NCBI GenBank assembly: GCA_005880795.1
Contig: VBGP01000036.1
Span: forward strand, 1 to 50,110
Reading direction: 5' to 3'
From: Chloroflexota bacterium
GTDB taxonomy: Bacteria; Chloroflexota; Dormibacteria; Dormibacterales; Dormibacteraceae
Length of the DNA: 50,110 bases
Shown one piece after another: positions 23,159-32,700 of the stretch. The position numbers and the translations under genes were made by a program. The notes beneath the pieces were generated by a model, which did no database searches, was not told the origin of the DNA, and was given only the letters and a program-made list of their open reading frames with translations. Every line of letters begins with the position of its first letter. The stretch's first letter is position 1.

Positions 23159-23931
23159 CAGGTTCGCGGCTCCCACTGAAAAAATCGAACGCCCAGAACG
23201 AGGCCGGCCACGCCCCACGCACCAAGCACGAGCAGGTCATTCGTGTGCAGACCCGCGCCGCTCAGCTGAAAGAACGAACCGATCAGCGCATCGGCGAAGT
23301 GACGCACCGGAAAGATCTTGCCCAGGACATCAATCCAGCCCGACGGGTTCTGGAGCGGGATGAAGACGTTCGAGATAAACAGCAATGGCAGGATGGTCGC
23401 GTTGACGACTGCGGGCGACGCGTCGGCGTTCGGAATCACCGCGGTGACCGCGACACCGAGCGCGCTGAACACCGCGGCGCCGACCACCACTGTGAGCGCA
23501 AACGCCGGCAGCGTGGTGGTGGGAAGCGTCGCCCCATACAACACAGCACCGAAGACCGCGCAAATTACGACGAGCAAAATCGCGATCGAGACGGCGTGCA
23601 GGATGCGCGCCAACATGTAGCTCCATACGGGCAGGGGCGATCCATGGATCCGTTTCAACGCGCCGGAATCACGCGAGAAGCTGAGCGAGATCGCGATGTT
23701 CGTGTAGCAGGCGGTGATCACCGAGAAGGCCGCAATCGAGGGCACGTAGAACGTGGCCACCCTGACCGTCTTGCCCGGCGCGATGAGGACGTGACCATTG
23801 CCAAAGATGACCGTAAAGATGACCAGGAACATCAACGGAAAAACGAGCGTGAAGAACAGCGACGCTGGATTGCGCACGAATGCGTTGTTGATGTACCAGA
23901 CCTGCCGCAGCGCAAGCTTGAGGTCCCTCAT
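23158..23931 (-). CDS. ABC-2 type transporter permease
   Basis: This 257-residue membrane protein has about six helices: one after a cytoplasmic N-terminus (SLFFTLVFPLMFLVIFTVIF), then a group from about residue 60. LFISNVFIPLQNPSGWIDVL is typical of ABC-2 permeases of the drug or lipid exporter class. It overlaps the ATPase gene by 4 nt and the HIT gene by 3 nt. With the ATPase it would form a homodimeric exporter. The substrate is unknown. Confidence 0.9.
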   Translation of the reverse strand: MRDLKLALRQVWYINNAFVRNPASLFFTLVFPLMFLVIFTVIFGNGHVLIAPGKTVRVATFYVPSIAAFSVITACYTNIAISLSFSRDSGALKRIHGSPLPVWSYMLARILHAVSIAILLVVICAVFGAVLYGATLPTTTLPAFALTVVVGAAVFSALGVAVTAVIPNADASPAVVNATILPLLFISNVFIPLQNPSGWIDVLGKIFPVRHFADALIGSFFQLSGAGLHTNDLLVLGAWGVAGLVLGVRFFQWEPRT

Positions 23932-24842
23932 GCGGGCGCGCCTTCAGGTTCTTTGGTGATTTCGAGGTAGATGTCCTCCAGCGACGGCCGGGTCACCTGG
24001 AGGCCTTCCAATGCAATCCCCGCCTGCACCGCCCACGAAGTCAGCTCATACAGCGTGCGCGTCGGATCCTTGGTCTCGAGCTCAACGGCGTTTCCCTCCA
24101 GACGAGCCGAGCCCCGAATCGCTTCGGGCAAAGTCACCGACGCAGGCATCCGAAAACGAACCACGGTACTGGCATGCTGTCGACCTGCGAGCGTATCGGG
24201 CGTGCCCTCGGCGACGACCTTGCCGGCCGCGATGATCACGACGCGGTCGGCCAGGTACTGGACCTCGTCCATCGAATGCGATGTGAGAAAGATCGTCTTG
24301 CCCAGACCTGCGAGACCTTTGATGACCTCCCAGGCGTTGCGCCGCGCCCCTGGGTCGAATCCGGTGGTCGGTTCGTCGAGAAACAGCAGTTGCGGGTCAC
24401 CGGCGAGGGCGATGGCCACGTCGAGACGGCGCCGCTGACCTCCAGAAAGCTTGGTCACGCGCGAGTCTCTCTTGTCCTGCAGCCCGACAAGGCGAATTAC
24501 CTCGTCGCGTGGGCGCGGTTTCGGGTAGTAGCCGCGAAACATGTCGACGGTCTCGGCAACAGTCAGGTAAGGATCGACGCCGCTCGTTTGGAGGACGATG
24601 CCCATCTGCTCTTTGAGCCGCCGGCTGCCCGATGCAGGATCGAACCCGAGGACGGATGCCCGACCTCCGTCCCGGCGCCGAAACCCTTCCAGGATTTCGA
24701 CGGTGCTCGTCTTGCCCGCCCCATTTGGTCCCAGGAGCGCGAAGACCTCTCCTTCCGCCACCGTGAAGCTGACGCCGCGAAGGGCCTGGACCGCGCCGTA
24801 CGACTTTCGTAGATCCTCAACCTCGACGGCAGTGGCGGCCAT
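23928..24842 (-). CDS. ABC exporter ATP-binding protein
   Basis: This 304-residue ATPase powers the adjacent ABC-2 permease. Walker A is GPNGAGKTS (about 38-46), the signature is LSGGQRRRLDVAIAL, Walker B is LLFLDEPTTGFD, and the switch histidine is in LTSHSMDEV. A C-terminal extension of about 80 residues is typical of the DrrA/CcmA type. Its start lies 23 nt after the kinase gene stop, so it may share that transcript. Confidence 0.92.
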   Translation of the reverse strand: MAATAVEVEDLRKSYGAVQALRGVSFTVAEGEVFALLGPNGAGKTSTVEILEGFRRRDGGRASVLGFDPASGSRRLKEQMGIVLQTSGVDPYLTVAETVDMFRGYYPKPRPRDEVIRLVGLQDKRDSRVTKLSGGQRRRLDVAIALAGDPQLLFLDEPTTGFDPGARRNAWEVIKGLAGLGKTIFLTSHSMDEVQYLADRVVIIAAGKVVAEGTPDTLAGRQHASTVVRFRMPASVTLPEAIRGSARLEGNAVELETKDPTRTLYELTSWAVQAGIALEGLQVTRPSLEDIYLEITKEPEGAPA

Positions 24843-24865
24843 GTCGGCTCGATGCTAGCCCAGCG

Positions 24866-25819
24866 CTAGGTCGCCCAGAATCCGGCGTCCAGGTCATGGC
24901 CGAAGGACTCTCGGTGACGTGCGCGAAACTCGTCGCGCGTGAATGAGTGCTCGATCGTGCCGACGTGCTCGACCGCATATGTAGCAGCCAGCGACGCAAC
25001 GCGACCCGCCGCGGCGTGATCGAGACCCCGGAGCAATCCGGCTACAAGCCCCGCTCGGTAAGCGTCGCCGGCTCCCGTCGGGTCCATCTCGCGCACCGCC
25101 GGAGCCGCCGGTATCTCGACCGACCCGTCACGCGTGGTGATGCGGGAGCCGTGACGGCCGAGCGTCGTGACGACGACCTGCGACAGCTCGAGCAGGCCGT
25201 TCATGTCGCGCTTGGTGCGCTGCTGGATCAGCTCCATCTCGTAGTCGTTCCCGATCACGATCCAGGCTCCAGTTGTCCCGTCCGTCACATCGGCGCCGTC
25301 CATCATGGGGAGCTGGTGCGCGGGGTCGAACACGAACGGCACCCTTCTCTCCCGGCACTCGCGGACGAGCCGTTTCATGGCGCCGGGATCGTTTGGTCCG
25401 ACGATCACTGCGTCCGCGTTGGGAGGCCCGTCGTCGAGTCCCAGCATCGCCGCCTTCCACATGGCGCCGCCGTAGTAGCCGGTCAGCTGGTTGTCGTCCA
25501 TGTCGGTGGTGGTGAAGCCGGTCGCGCTGATCTCGCCCTCCAGCAAGCGCAGTCCGCGGCAGTCGACGCCGCGCGCCACGAGCCAGTCGCGGTACTCCGC
25601 CGCGTCGCTCCCCGCGGTGGCGACGATCGCGGCGGGAAAGCCAAGCAAAGCCAGGTTGTAGGCGTAGTTCCCGGCGACACCGCCCTTGCGCTTCTGCAGG
25701 TCGTCGACCAGGAAGCTCAGGTTGAGGATGTGCGTCTTGTCGGGGAGGATGTGGTCCTTGAAACGTCCCTTGAAGGTGAGGATGTAGTCGTACGCGATCG
25801 AACCAGTGCAGAGGACCAT
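24866..25819 (-). CDS. PfkB-family carbohydrate/nucleoside kinase
   Basis: This 317-residue ribokinase-fold enzyme has GGVAGNYAYNLALLG (substrate and dimer region, about 46-60) and the catalytic DPTGAGDAYRAG near 245, with Asp as base. The N-terminus CTGSIAYDYILTFKGRF is like that of adenosine- or nucleoside-kinase-like PfkB proteins of archaea and cyanobacteria. It therefore probably phosphorylates adenosine, another nucleoside or a sugar. It precedes the ABC genes in the same direction. Confidence 0.85.
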   Translation of the reverse strand: MVLCTGSIAYDYILTFKGRFKDHILPDKTHILNLSFLVDDLQKRKGGVAGNYAYNLALLGFPAAIVATAGSDAAEYRDWLVARGVDCRGLRLLEGEISATGFTTTDMDDNQLTGYYGGAMWKAAMLGLDDGPPNADAVIVGPNDPGAMKRLVRECRERRVPFVFDPAHQLPMMDGADVTDGTTGAWIVIGNDYEMELIQQRTKRDMNGLLELSQVVVTTLGRHGSRITTRDGSVEIPAAPAVREMDPTGAGDAYRAGLVAGLLRGLDHAAAGRVASLAATYAVEHVGTIEHSFTRDEFRARHRESFGHDLDAGFWAT

Positions 25820-25842
25820 CTGTCTCCGAGGGCGAAGGCTAG

Positions 25843-25877
25843 CGGAAAGCGAAAGGGCGCCCCTCGCGAGGCGCCCC
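25843..25877 (-). terminator. Intrinsic terminator-like hairpin
   Basis: GGGCGCC (25855-25861) pairs with GGCGCCC (25870-25876). On the minus strand the stem is followed by TTTCGCTTT. It sits just after the small basic protein gene (stop at 25894) and before the kinase gene, in the right place to end that leftward transcript. Confidence 0.5.
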
Positions 25878-25893
25878 TGAGTTGAGCTCCAGT

Positions 25894-26355
25894 TCAGGCC
25901 GCGCGGCGGCGGGCTGAGCGGCGGCGGGCCCGGACCACCGCGGGCCTGGCCGGCGCCTCGCGCTGCGAGGTGAGCTCGCTAGCCTGCTCGAGCCGGCTCG
26001 CGGTCCGCGCGATCGTCTTGAACGATCCGTTGAAGATCCGGAGCGTTCGCTTGGCCACCGCACCGAGGACGTCCTGGCGCCGAGCCTGGAGCTTCACGAG
26101 GTGCAGTCCCTTGACGGCCAGCTTCTCTGGCAGCTTTTCGTTGACCTGGATGCCGAACAGGCTCACCCGGTCCGGAATCCATGCGTTGATACGGCGGTTG
26201 ATGCGGCGAACAGCAGGCGTCCCTTTGCGCTCGAAGCCTTTGACCTGCTTGCGCGCGCTGCCGATCGGATTGGAAGCGACCTCGGCCGCGCTTTGAGCGG
26301 CGCCTACCGCCACCTCCCCGACAGTCGTTGCGGTGTCTCCGAATACAGTGCTCAT
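25894..26355 (-). CDS. Small basic protein of unknown function
   Basis: This 153-residue protein has an Ala-rich N-terminal stretch (TATTVGEVAVGAAQSAAEVA), a central basic region, and a strongly basic C-terminus (RARRRSARRRAA). The start at 26355 is well supported by AAAGGAGG 7 nt upstream. The C-terminal tail recalls nucleoid-associated proteins, but no known domain is recognised. It has its own promoter region with a palindromic site, and a terminator follows, so it appears to be a monocistronic, regulated gene. Confidence 0.7.
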   Translation of the reverse strand: MSTVFGDTATTVGEVAVGAAQSAAEVASNPIGSARKQVKGFERKGTPAVRRINRRINAWIPDRVSLFGIQVNEKLPEKLAVKGLHLVKLQARRQDVLGAVAKRTLRIFNGSFKTIARTASRLEQASELTSQREAPARPAVVRARRRSARRRAA

Positions 26356-26376
26356 GGCGAAACCTCCTTTTGACTC

Positions 26377-26403
26377 TTGACGCAGTATAACGCGTTGCGT
26401 CAA
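26377..26403 (-). promoter_or_regulatory. Promoter with palindromic operator candidate
   Basis: TTGACGCA (26377-26384) is the exact complement of TGCGTCAA (26396-26403), with 11 nt between. On the minus strand the -10 candidate TATACT (26384-26389) overlaps one arm. The perfect 8-nt arms around a -10 are the layout of a repressor site controlling the small basic protein. The upstream gene's stop codon also falls in it. Confidence 0.45.
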
Positions 26404-26708
26404 TCGTCACCCGAACCGGGCTTGAGGCGTTCGATCAGTGCCTGGGCCGATGGCCCGAACAGGTCGTAGTGCGCGACCTTGCGTCGCTTCTCCGGCTGGA
26501 TCCATTCGGGCCGCAGGCCGTGGACGCGACCCCACTCTTCAAGCGCCGGCCGCAATCCGATGACGTGCAGGAACGGCTTCTCGCGCGTCAGGCCGCGGAT
26601 CGTGGACCCGTGATACGAGTCGAAGTTGCGGTGTACCGCGATGCCGCCCGCCTCGGCGAACTGAATCGCTTCTTTGATCTGCCGCCGCTCAAAGTACTTT
26701 TCGCGCAT
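26400..26708 (-). CDS. Small DUF4031-like protein
   Basis: This 102-residue protein starts at an ATG that overlaps the helicase stop by 20 nt. Its C-terminal half (LRPALEEWGRVHGLRPEWIQ and then KVAHYDLFGPSAQALIERL) resembles the DUF4031 family, which has a helix followed by a W/F-Q...HYD motif. The function of that family is unknown to me. No ribosome binding site is visible, so translation probably depends on coupling to the helicase gene. That placement suggests, but does not show, a link to DNA repair. Confidence 0.6.
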   Translation of the reverse strand: MREKYFERRQIKEAIQFAEAGGIAVHRNFDSYHGSTIRGLTREKPFLHVIGLRPALEEWGRVHGLRPEWIQPEKRRKVAHYDLFGPSAQALIERLKPGSGDD

Positions 26709-29700
26709 CGGTGCAGATGGGACGGTAAGCGCATAGCGTGCACGGCCGCTGCGCGTGCTCGGGGCCGAGACGAAAGTCGCCGGCGGCGATTCGCGCCGCC
26801 GCGGCAATCACGCGTTCCTCGACCAGCGCGTCGTCGGGCGGGATATCGCGCGCCTCCCCCCTCCGCAGGTCGAACAGGATCAGGCGCGGGTCGCGGCCGC
26901 CGGGCAGCAGCCCACGGCGCGCGGCCAGGCCGTAGATCCGAAGCTGGAGCGAGTATGCCTCGAGCAGCGCAGCATCGAGGGTGGCGTTGGTCTTGAAGTC
27001 GACGAGCGCGGTCCTTCCATCGACCTCGCAAACGCGGTCGACCAGGCCCCGCACCCGCGCGTTGCCGAGAGCCATGTTGAACCCCGCCTCAACCGCGAGC
27101 GTGCGGGCCCCGGCGAGCGGATTCTCGAGGTAGCGGGCCAGCATCTCGCGGCCAAGCTCGGGTCCCCGGTAAACCTCCAGCAAGCTTCCGCCTGCGTTGT
27201 GCCAGGCCGCCAGCGCCTCGTGCACCGCCGCACCAAGCTCGGTCGACCCGGCTGCCCGCACAAAAGACGGCTGCAGCTCATCCGGCGGCGCCGGCACGCG
27301 CCACACCTGGCCGAACCGGTAGCGGACGGGGCAAAGCTCGAAGTCGTGAAGCTGCGAGAAGCTGAGCGAAACCGACTGCGCGGGCGAACTGTCGCTCGGG
27401 TCGGATGCTGGGCGGATGCGCTCCAGGCGGTCGAGGACCGCAGTGACGACCGCGGGGTCGTCGCGGACCTGACCGTTGACGGCTCGCGGCACCGGCAGCT
27501 CGAGCTGCTCCGACTCGACGACGGCGGCCGATTCGGGATGCGCCAGCGCCCAACTGAGGATCTCCGCGAAATGGTCGTGATCCTCGATCCCATTCGTTCC
27601 CAGCTCGCGGGCTGACGGCTCATCGCGCGTCGCGGTGATATAGAGGGCGTCCTTCGCGCGCGTGAGCCCCACGTAGACGATCCGCCGCCGCTCACCAATT
27701 GCAAGCGCGACCGCGGGCGCGCCGGGCGAAGTGTCGACGTACCGCGGGTGCTTCTCACCCCGCCAGTTCTTCATGACGAAACCAAGAGAATCCGGATCGA
27801 AGAAGAGCCTTTCGGTGTCGCGGGGCCGTGGGGGCCGCAGGTTGACCAGGAACACGACCGGGAACTCGAGGCCTTTCGCGGCGTGAATCGTCAGGAGCGA
27901 TACCGCCTCGGTGCCGGCAGCCTCTTCCGCGGCCTCCCCCACCGGAAGCTCAGCGTCGATGACCTGGTCCAGGTGGCGGACGAAGTCGCCGATCCCGGCC
28001 AGTGCGAGGTCACGCTCAAAACGTCCCGCCAATTGAAAGACCTTGCGCAGGTTGAGCAGTGCGCGCGGGCTGCCGTCCCGCTGAGCACGCAGCTCGGCCC
28101 AGCGCAGATAGCCGCTCTCCTCGAGCAGCCGGTTGAGGATGTCGGCGACGGTCAGCGTGTCGCGAAGCCTGCCGATGCGGTCCGTCAGCTCGACGAGCAG
28201 GACCGCTTGCGACGCGACTTTCGGCTCGATCTCGGGAAATCCTTCGCGCCTGGAGGCATCGAAGCAGTCACGCAGCCGCATCCCAGGCTTTTCGAAACGC
28301 CTGGATGCGAGCCGGTACATGCCCGAGTCGGCCAGCCTCACGATCGGACCCTGCAGGATGCGTACCAGCGCCCCGTCATCCATCGGGTTTTCGGTGAGCC
28401 GCAGCAGCGCCAGCACGTCCTTTATCTCCTGGCGGTCGAAAAAGCCCGAGCCGCCGCTCGTCAGGTACGGGATGCCTTGCCTCCGCAGCTCGTCCTCGAA
28501 CTCGCGCGGGAGCATCCGGACCGAGTGGGACAGGACCGCTATCTCGCGAAAAGCGCGGCCGCCGACGTGCAAGCGGCGAATCGCCTCCGCCACGGATCGC
28601 GCTTCGGTCCGCGAGTCGGGGGCCATGAGGACGCTGACCGGCGCTCCGCTCCCGGCGCCACGCGTTGCCACCAGCTCCGGCTCGGCCGCGAAATCCGCGT
28701 CGCGGCGAATGAAGTCGGTCGCGCAGTCCAGGATTCCCTGGAAGGAGCGGCGGTTGTGGGTCAGCGGCAGCCGGGCGCCTGGAAAACGCGTCCGGATGTT
28801 GTCGATCTCCGCATCGCGCCATCCGTAAATCGACTGCTTCGGGTCGCCGACCACGGTCACGTTGCCGAAGCCCTCGGCGGCCGCGAGCCGGATGAAGTCC
28901 AGCTGGATGCGGTTGGTGTCCTGGAACTCGTCCACGATCAGGTAGCGGAATCGCTCCCGGCAGCGCCGGCGGAATTCCGGCACCCGCTCCAGGGCGTCGA
29001 TCACGCCAAGCAGCAGGTCGTCGAAGTCGCGGAGATTCTGTGCCCGGAGCGCGTCCTCGTAGGCGCGGTAGATGGTGAAGAGCACCTCGATGGCCTCTGC
29101 CTCCGCGCGCGCGGGGTCGGGCCCGCCTGAGCCGTTCGAGCCGGTTCGTGAGCCCGCGCTCCAGTGCCGGCCGTGCAGCTCGAGGGCCCTGTCGCGAAAT
29201 TTCTCTGGACTTGTTCCGCGGCCCTTCAGCTTGAGCAGGAAGCGGAGTCCGGAGCGCAGCAGGTCGTCGAGGTCGTCGACCGCAAGCGCGACGAACGAGT
29301 CGGGGTCAAAGGGCGCGGCCGCCCCGCTGCGAAGTCTCGCCATCAGCTCCTGCTCGAACAGCCTCTGGCCTGTTTCGTCCAGCACGCGCAGCTCGCGCGG
29401 CTCGCCGATGAGGTAGGCGAACTCATCGAGCAGGCGCGCGCAAACGCTGTGAAAGGTGCCGATCCAAACGTTGTCGAGCGTGCCGATGTCCGGTCGGCGC
29501 GCGGACAGCTCGCTGGTGATGCGCAGGCGCAGCTCCTCCGCCGCGCGATCGCTGAACGTGACCGTGAGTATCCGTTCGGGGGCGACACCCTGCTCGACCA
29601 GCCAGCAAAAACGCTCGGTGGCGGTGAACGTCTTGCCGGTGCCCGGGCCGGCGGCGATCAGGAACGCCCCCTGCGGTCCGGCGTGGGCCGCGGCGGATTG

Positions 29701-29742
29701 CTCAGCGCTGAGGACTGGGCCGCGGACTCGAGTCGTGCTCAT
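26689..29742 (-). CDS. UvrD-family helicase with C-terminal PD-(D/E)XK nuclease (AdnAB-like subunit)
   Basis: This 1017-residue protein joins a superfamily 1A helicase to a RecB-type nuclease. Helicase motifs are present: Walker A IAAGPGTGKTFTA (about 31-43), Walker B VDEFQDTN, motif III GDPKQSIYGWRDA, TIHAAKGLEFPVVFL and VGLTRAKDALYIT. The nuclease part has ALVDFKTN and the following QLRIYG. Cysteines in DFELCPVRY and CTLCAYRPIC could hold a 4Fe-4S cluster, as in AddB and AdnAB. It overlaps the next helicase-nuclease gene by 4 nt. Two fused motor-nuclease subunits in tandem are the arrangement of mycobacterial AdnA/AdnB, which resects double-strand breaks. Confidence 0.88.
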   Translation of the reverse strand: MSTTRVRGPVLSAEQSAAAHAGPQGAFLIAAGPGTGKTFTATERFCWLVEQGVAPERILTVTFSDRAAEELRLRITSELSARRPDIGTLDNVWIGTFHSVCARLLDEFAYLIGEPRELRVLDETGQRLFEQELMARLRSGAAAPFDPDSFVALAVDDLDDLLRSGLRFLLKLKGRGTSPEKFRDRALELHGRHWSAGSRTGSNGSGGPDPARAEAEAIEVLFTIYRAYEDALRAQNLRDFDDLLLGVIDALERVPEFRRRCRERFRYLIVDEFQDTNRIQLDFIRLAAAEGFGNVTVVGDPKQSIYGWRDAEIDNIRTRFPGARLPLTHNRRSFQGILDCATDFIRRDADFAAEPELVATRGAGSGAPVSVLMAPDSRTEARSVAEAIRRLHVGGRAFREIAVLSHSVRMLPREFEDELRRQGIPYLTSGGSGFFDRQEIKDVLALLRLTENPMDDGALVRILQGPIVRLADSGMYRLASRRFEKPGMRLRDCFDASRREGFPEIEPKVASQAVLLVELTDRIGRLRDTLTVADILNRLLEESGYLRWAELRAQRDGSPRALLNLRKVFQLAGRFERDLALAGIGDFVRHLDQVIDAELPVGEAAEEAAGTEAVSLLTIHAAKGLEFPVVFLVNLRPPRPRDTERLFFDPDSLGFVMKNWRGEKHPRYVDTSPGAPAVALAIGERRRIVYVGLTRAKDALYITATRDEPSARELGTNGIEDHDHFAEILSWALAHPESAAVVESEQLELPVPRAVNGQVRDDPAVVTAVLDRLERIRPASDPSDSSPAQSVSLSFSQLHDFELCPVRYRFGQVWRVPAPPDELQPSFVRAAGSTELGAAVHEALAAWHNAGGSLLEVYRGPELGREMLARYLENPLAGARTLAVEAGFNMALGNARVRGLVDRVCEVDGRTALVDFKTNATLDAALLEAYSLQLRIYGLAARRGLLPGGRDPRLILFDLRRGEARDIPPDDALVEERVIAAAARIAAGDFRLGPEHAQRPCTLCAYRPICTDARKVL

Positions 29743-32700
29743 TCCGGTGGTGCGCCTCCATACGGGCACACCGCCGCGTGCGGACAGCTGCCGAAGCGCG
29801 TCACACACGTGCCCGGGAGCTCGCGCGGTGCGGGCTCGAAGTGACCGCCCTTGATCCGCTCGATGGCCGTCACCACGACGGACCTGCTGCGCTCGAGGTC
29901 TTCCGCTGAAAGGACCTTCTCGCGGTATTCCTTGAGGCCGGCGGGCCGGCCCACGCTGAAGATGTCCTGCCGCATGCCGCCCCACACCCAGTCCTTCGGA
30001 TACCAGAGCGAGAGGAATCGGGGCTGGAAAGCAAGCGGGTTGCCTTCCTCGTCGACACCGTCCTTACAAGCGAGGAAGTAGAGCGCGAGCTGCACGTCGT
30101 GCATCTCAGACCCGAAGTACATGTCGTAGGCGTATCGCATCGGCTTGCCAGACCCTGTCTTGTAGTCGACGACCTCAACCTCGCCATCGCCCACGTCGTT
30201 GACCCGATCGATCTTTCCGACGATGTCTGAGCCATCGATGTGAAGCCGAAAACGCTTTTCGACCGCGAGCGTGCGGATCCTGCGGATGAACTGCATTCCC
30301 GTCACCGCCCGGATGTAGTTGCCGAGGACGGATCGGACCTGCTTCTCCTCTCGCTTGCGATCCAGCACGCCTTCCATCCGCGCCAGGTACCCCTCGAGGT
30401 GGCGCTGCAGCGCGGCTTCCAACCACTGCCGCTGCTGTTCGGCCTCGTGCGGACGCCACTCCTCCTCGTGCTCGTGAAAGTCCTGCAGGACCTCGTGGAG
30501 GAATCCACCGCGCTCCATCGCGACCGACCTTGGCTCGTCGACCAGCCCGGGGTGGTGGTTGTACCAGTACATGCGCGGGCACTTGAGATAGTCGTTCAGC
30601 GTTGTGGGGCTGAAGTGGTCGATCTCCACCGAGTCGGGGTTGCGTCCGGGACCGTAAGACTCGAAGGGCTCGCCAGACGCGGGGTCGGTGAGGAACGGCC
30701 CATCAAGGCCAAGGGTCCGGGCGCGCGCCAGCACGGCGTCATCGAGCACAGCGCGGTGCGACGCCAGCAGCACCTCAGCCTCCCTTGGCAGCAGGACATC
30801 GTCGGGGTCGAGGCGAGACGATCCTCGACTCAGCTCGCGGACGGGGCCTTCCGGATCGGCCATCTCCAAAAAGATCGACGGTCCGGCTTGCCGAAGATAG
30901 GCATCCGCGTAGGTCAGGTAGAGACGGCGGCGTGCGCGCGTCATGGCGACAAACGCGAGCCGTGCCTCCTCGGCCAGGTGACCGTCCGGATCGGACGGCC
31001 AGGACGGCATGAACCCGACCTTGTAGCCCTCGAGCCACGCACGGTCCTCGGCGTCGAGCAGCGGGTGAGGCTTTGCCTCCAGAGGAAACAGCCCGTGCGC
31101 GAAGCCCGAGCAAAAGACCACCTCGAACTCCAGGCCCTTGGCCTGGTGCACGGTCATGATCTGCACCGCCTCGCGAAGACCGTCCGCCGCCTCGGTGTCG
31201 TCCGCCGCGGTCGAGAGCAGGCTCTCGAGCGAACCGGTGATGTCGGCGAGCAGCGGCTTGGATCCATGCAGCCGCTCGTGGACCTCCTCGATCGACTCGA
31301 GGCCCTCGATCGCCGCACGAAGGTCGGAGATCGCCTCTGCCCGCTGTATCTCCGGCAGGTCCAGGTCGAGCAGCCGCCGCATCGCACCGCCCTCGATCAG
31401 GACCGTGTATGCAAGGGCCGCGATGGGAAGCCGGCGGCCCTGGGCGAGCAGCCGGTTCCGGGCGACCATCGCCTGATAGAGATCGTCGAGCTCTTCGGGA
31501 GTCAGGAACTGCAGGAAGTCCGGCTCCGGCCTTGGCTCGGTCGGTGGTGCTTCACCCCAAGGCAGCGGATAACGCTGCGCATCGCGCGCCACTAGCGCGT
31601 ACATCACGCGGTCCACCACCTTTTTCAGCGGCCGGCTTCTTTCGAATGCATACGCGCGAAGCCGGCTCACCGTGCGTGGACCGACGCCGCCGAGGCTCGA
31701 GGCCAGGGAGCTCTCGAAAGCGTCGGGGTCGTCCGGCTTGCGGAGCGATTCCAGGTATCCGACGAGGAACCGGACCACCTCGTTGCGTGCGGTCGCGCCC
31801 CAACCGCGCACTTCATAAGCCAGGCCGAGGGCGCGCAGCGCCTCCTCGAACGGCGCGCCCAACGCCGAGGTGCTGCGCAACACGATCGCGAAGTCGCGGA
31901 GCCTCAGCTCCGGCCATTCCGATTGCAGCCGCTTGATCTCGCGAGCGCAGAAGAAGGCCTCATCGACCGGATCCCCCTCGCGTGCAACGACCACGGCCGG
32001 GATGCGCTGCGGCGACTCCGCCCGGAGCAGTCGAGGCGTACGGCCGGGCTGGGTGGCCGCCAGGAGACGTTCACCGGCGTCCAGAGCCTGCTGTGAGGAG
32101 CGGCGGCAGGTGTCGAGGTGGCGGGTCAGGGCGCCGTAGACGGTGCTGAAGTCGTGACTGAGGAGTCGAGGCACAGTGCCGCGAAAACCGTAGATCGACT
32201 GATCGGGATCGCCGACCACCACCAGCCGGGGACGCGAATCGGGTGGAGCGATGAGGCGCAACAGCTCGAACTGGGCCGGGTCGACGTCCTGGAACTCGTC
32301 GACCAGGACAAGCTTGAACTTGGCGCGCATCCGCTCGCAAAGCCTCGGATTGGTTTCGAGGAGCTCGATGCTCGCGGAGATGAGGTCGCGGAAATCGAAG
32401 AGCCGCGCCTCGCGCATGCGCTGCTGGTATGCCTGGTACACGGACGCCAGCACTCGCAACCGCTCGCTTGCGCTCGCCTCGGTCGCCAGCTGCAGGGCCG
32501 CGGGATGGACCAGGTTCTGCTTCATCAAGGCGACAAACGCAAGCAGGTCATGCGCGAACGCGTCGGAGCGGCGCACACCATCGAGTGGACCAAGCGCGGC
32601 CGGGTCGATGTCCGCGAGCACGTCGCGCATCACGATCCATTCCTGGAAGCCGTTCAGGAGCAAGCGATCCCGGTTGGGGGCGTTGTCGCGCAGGATCCGT

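Noticed and set aside
27748-29130. 460-codon open frame opposite the helicase-nuclease
   Set aside because: Same reason: the opposite strand encodes a clear UvrD-family protein, and this translation has no recognisable motif.
30240-31595. 451-codon open frame opposite the second helicase-nuclease
   Set aside because: Shadow of the coding strand. It lies wholly inside a gene with intact helicase and nuclease motifs.
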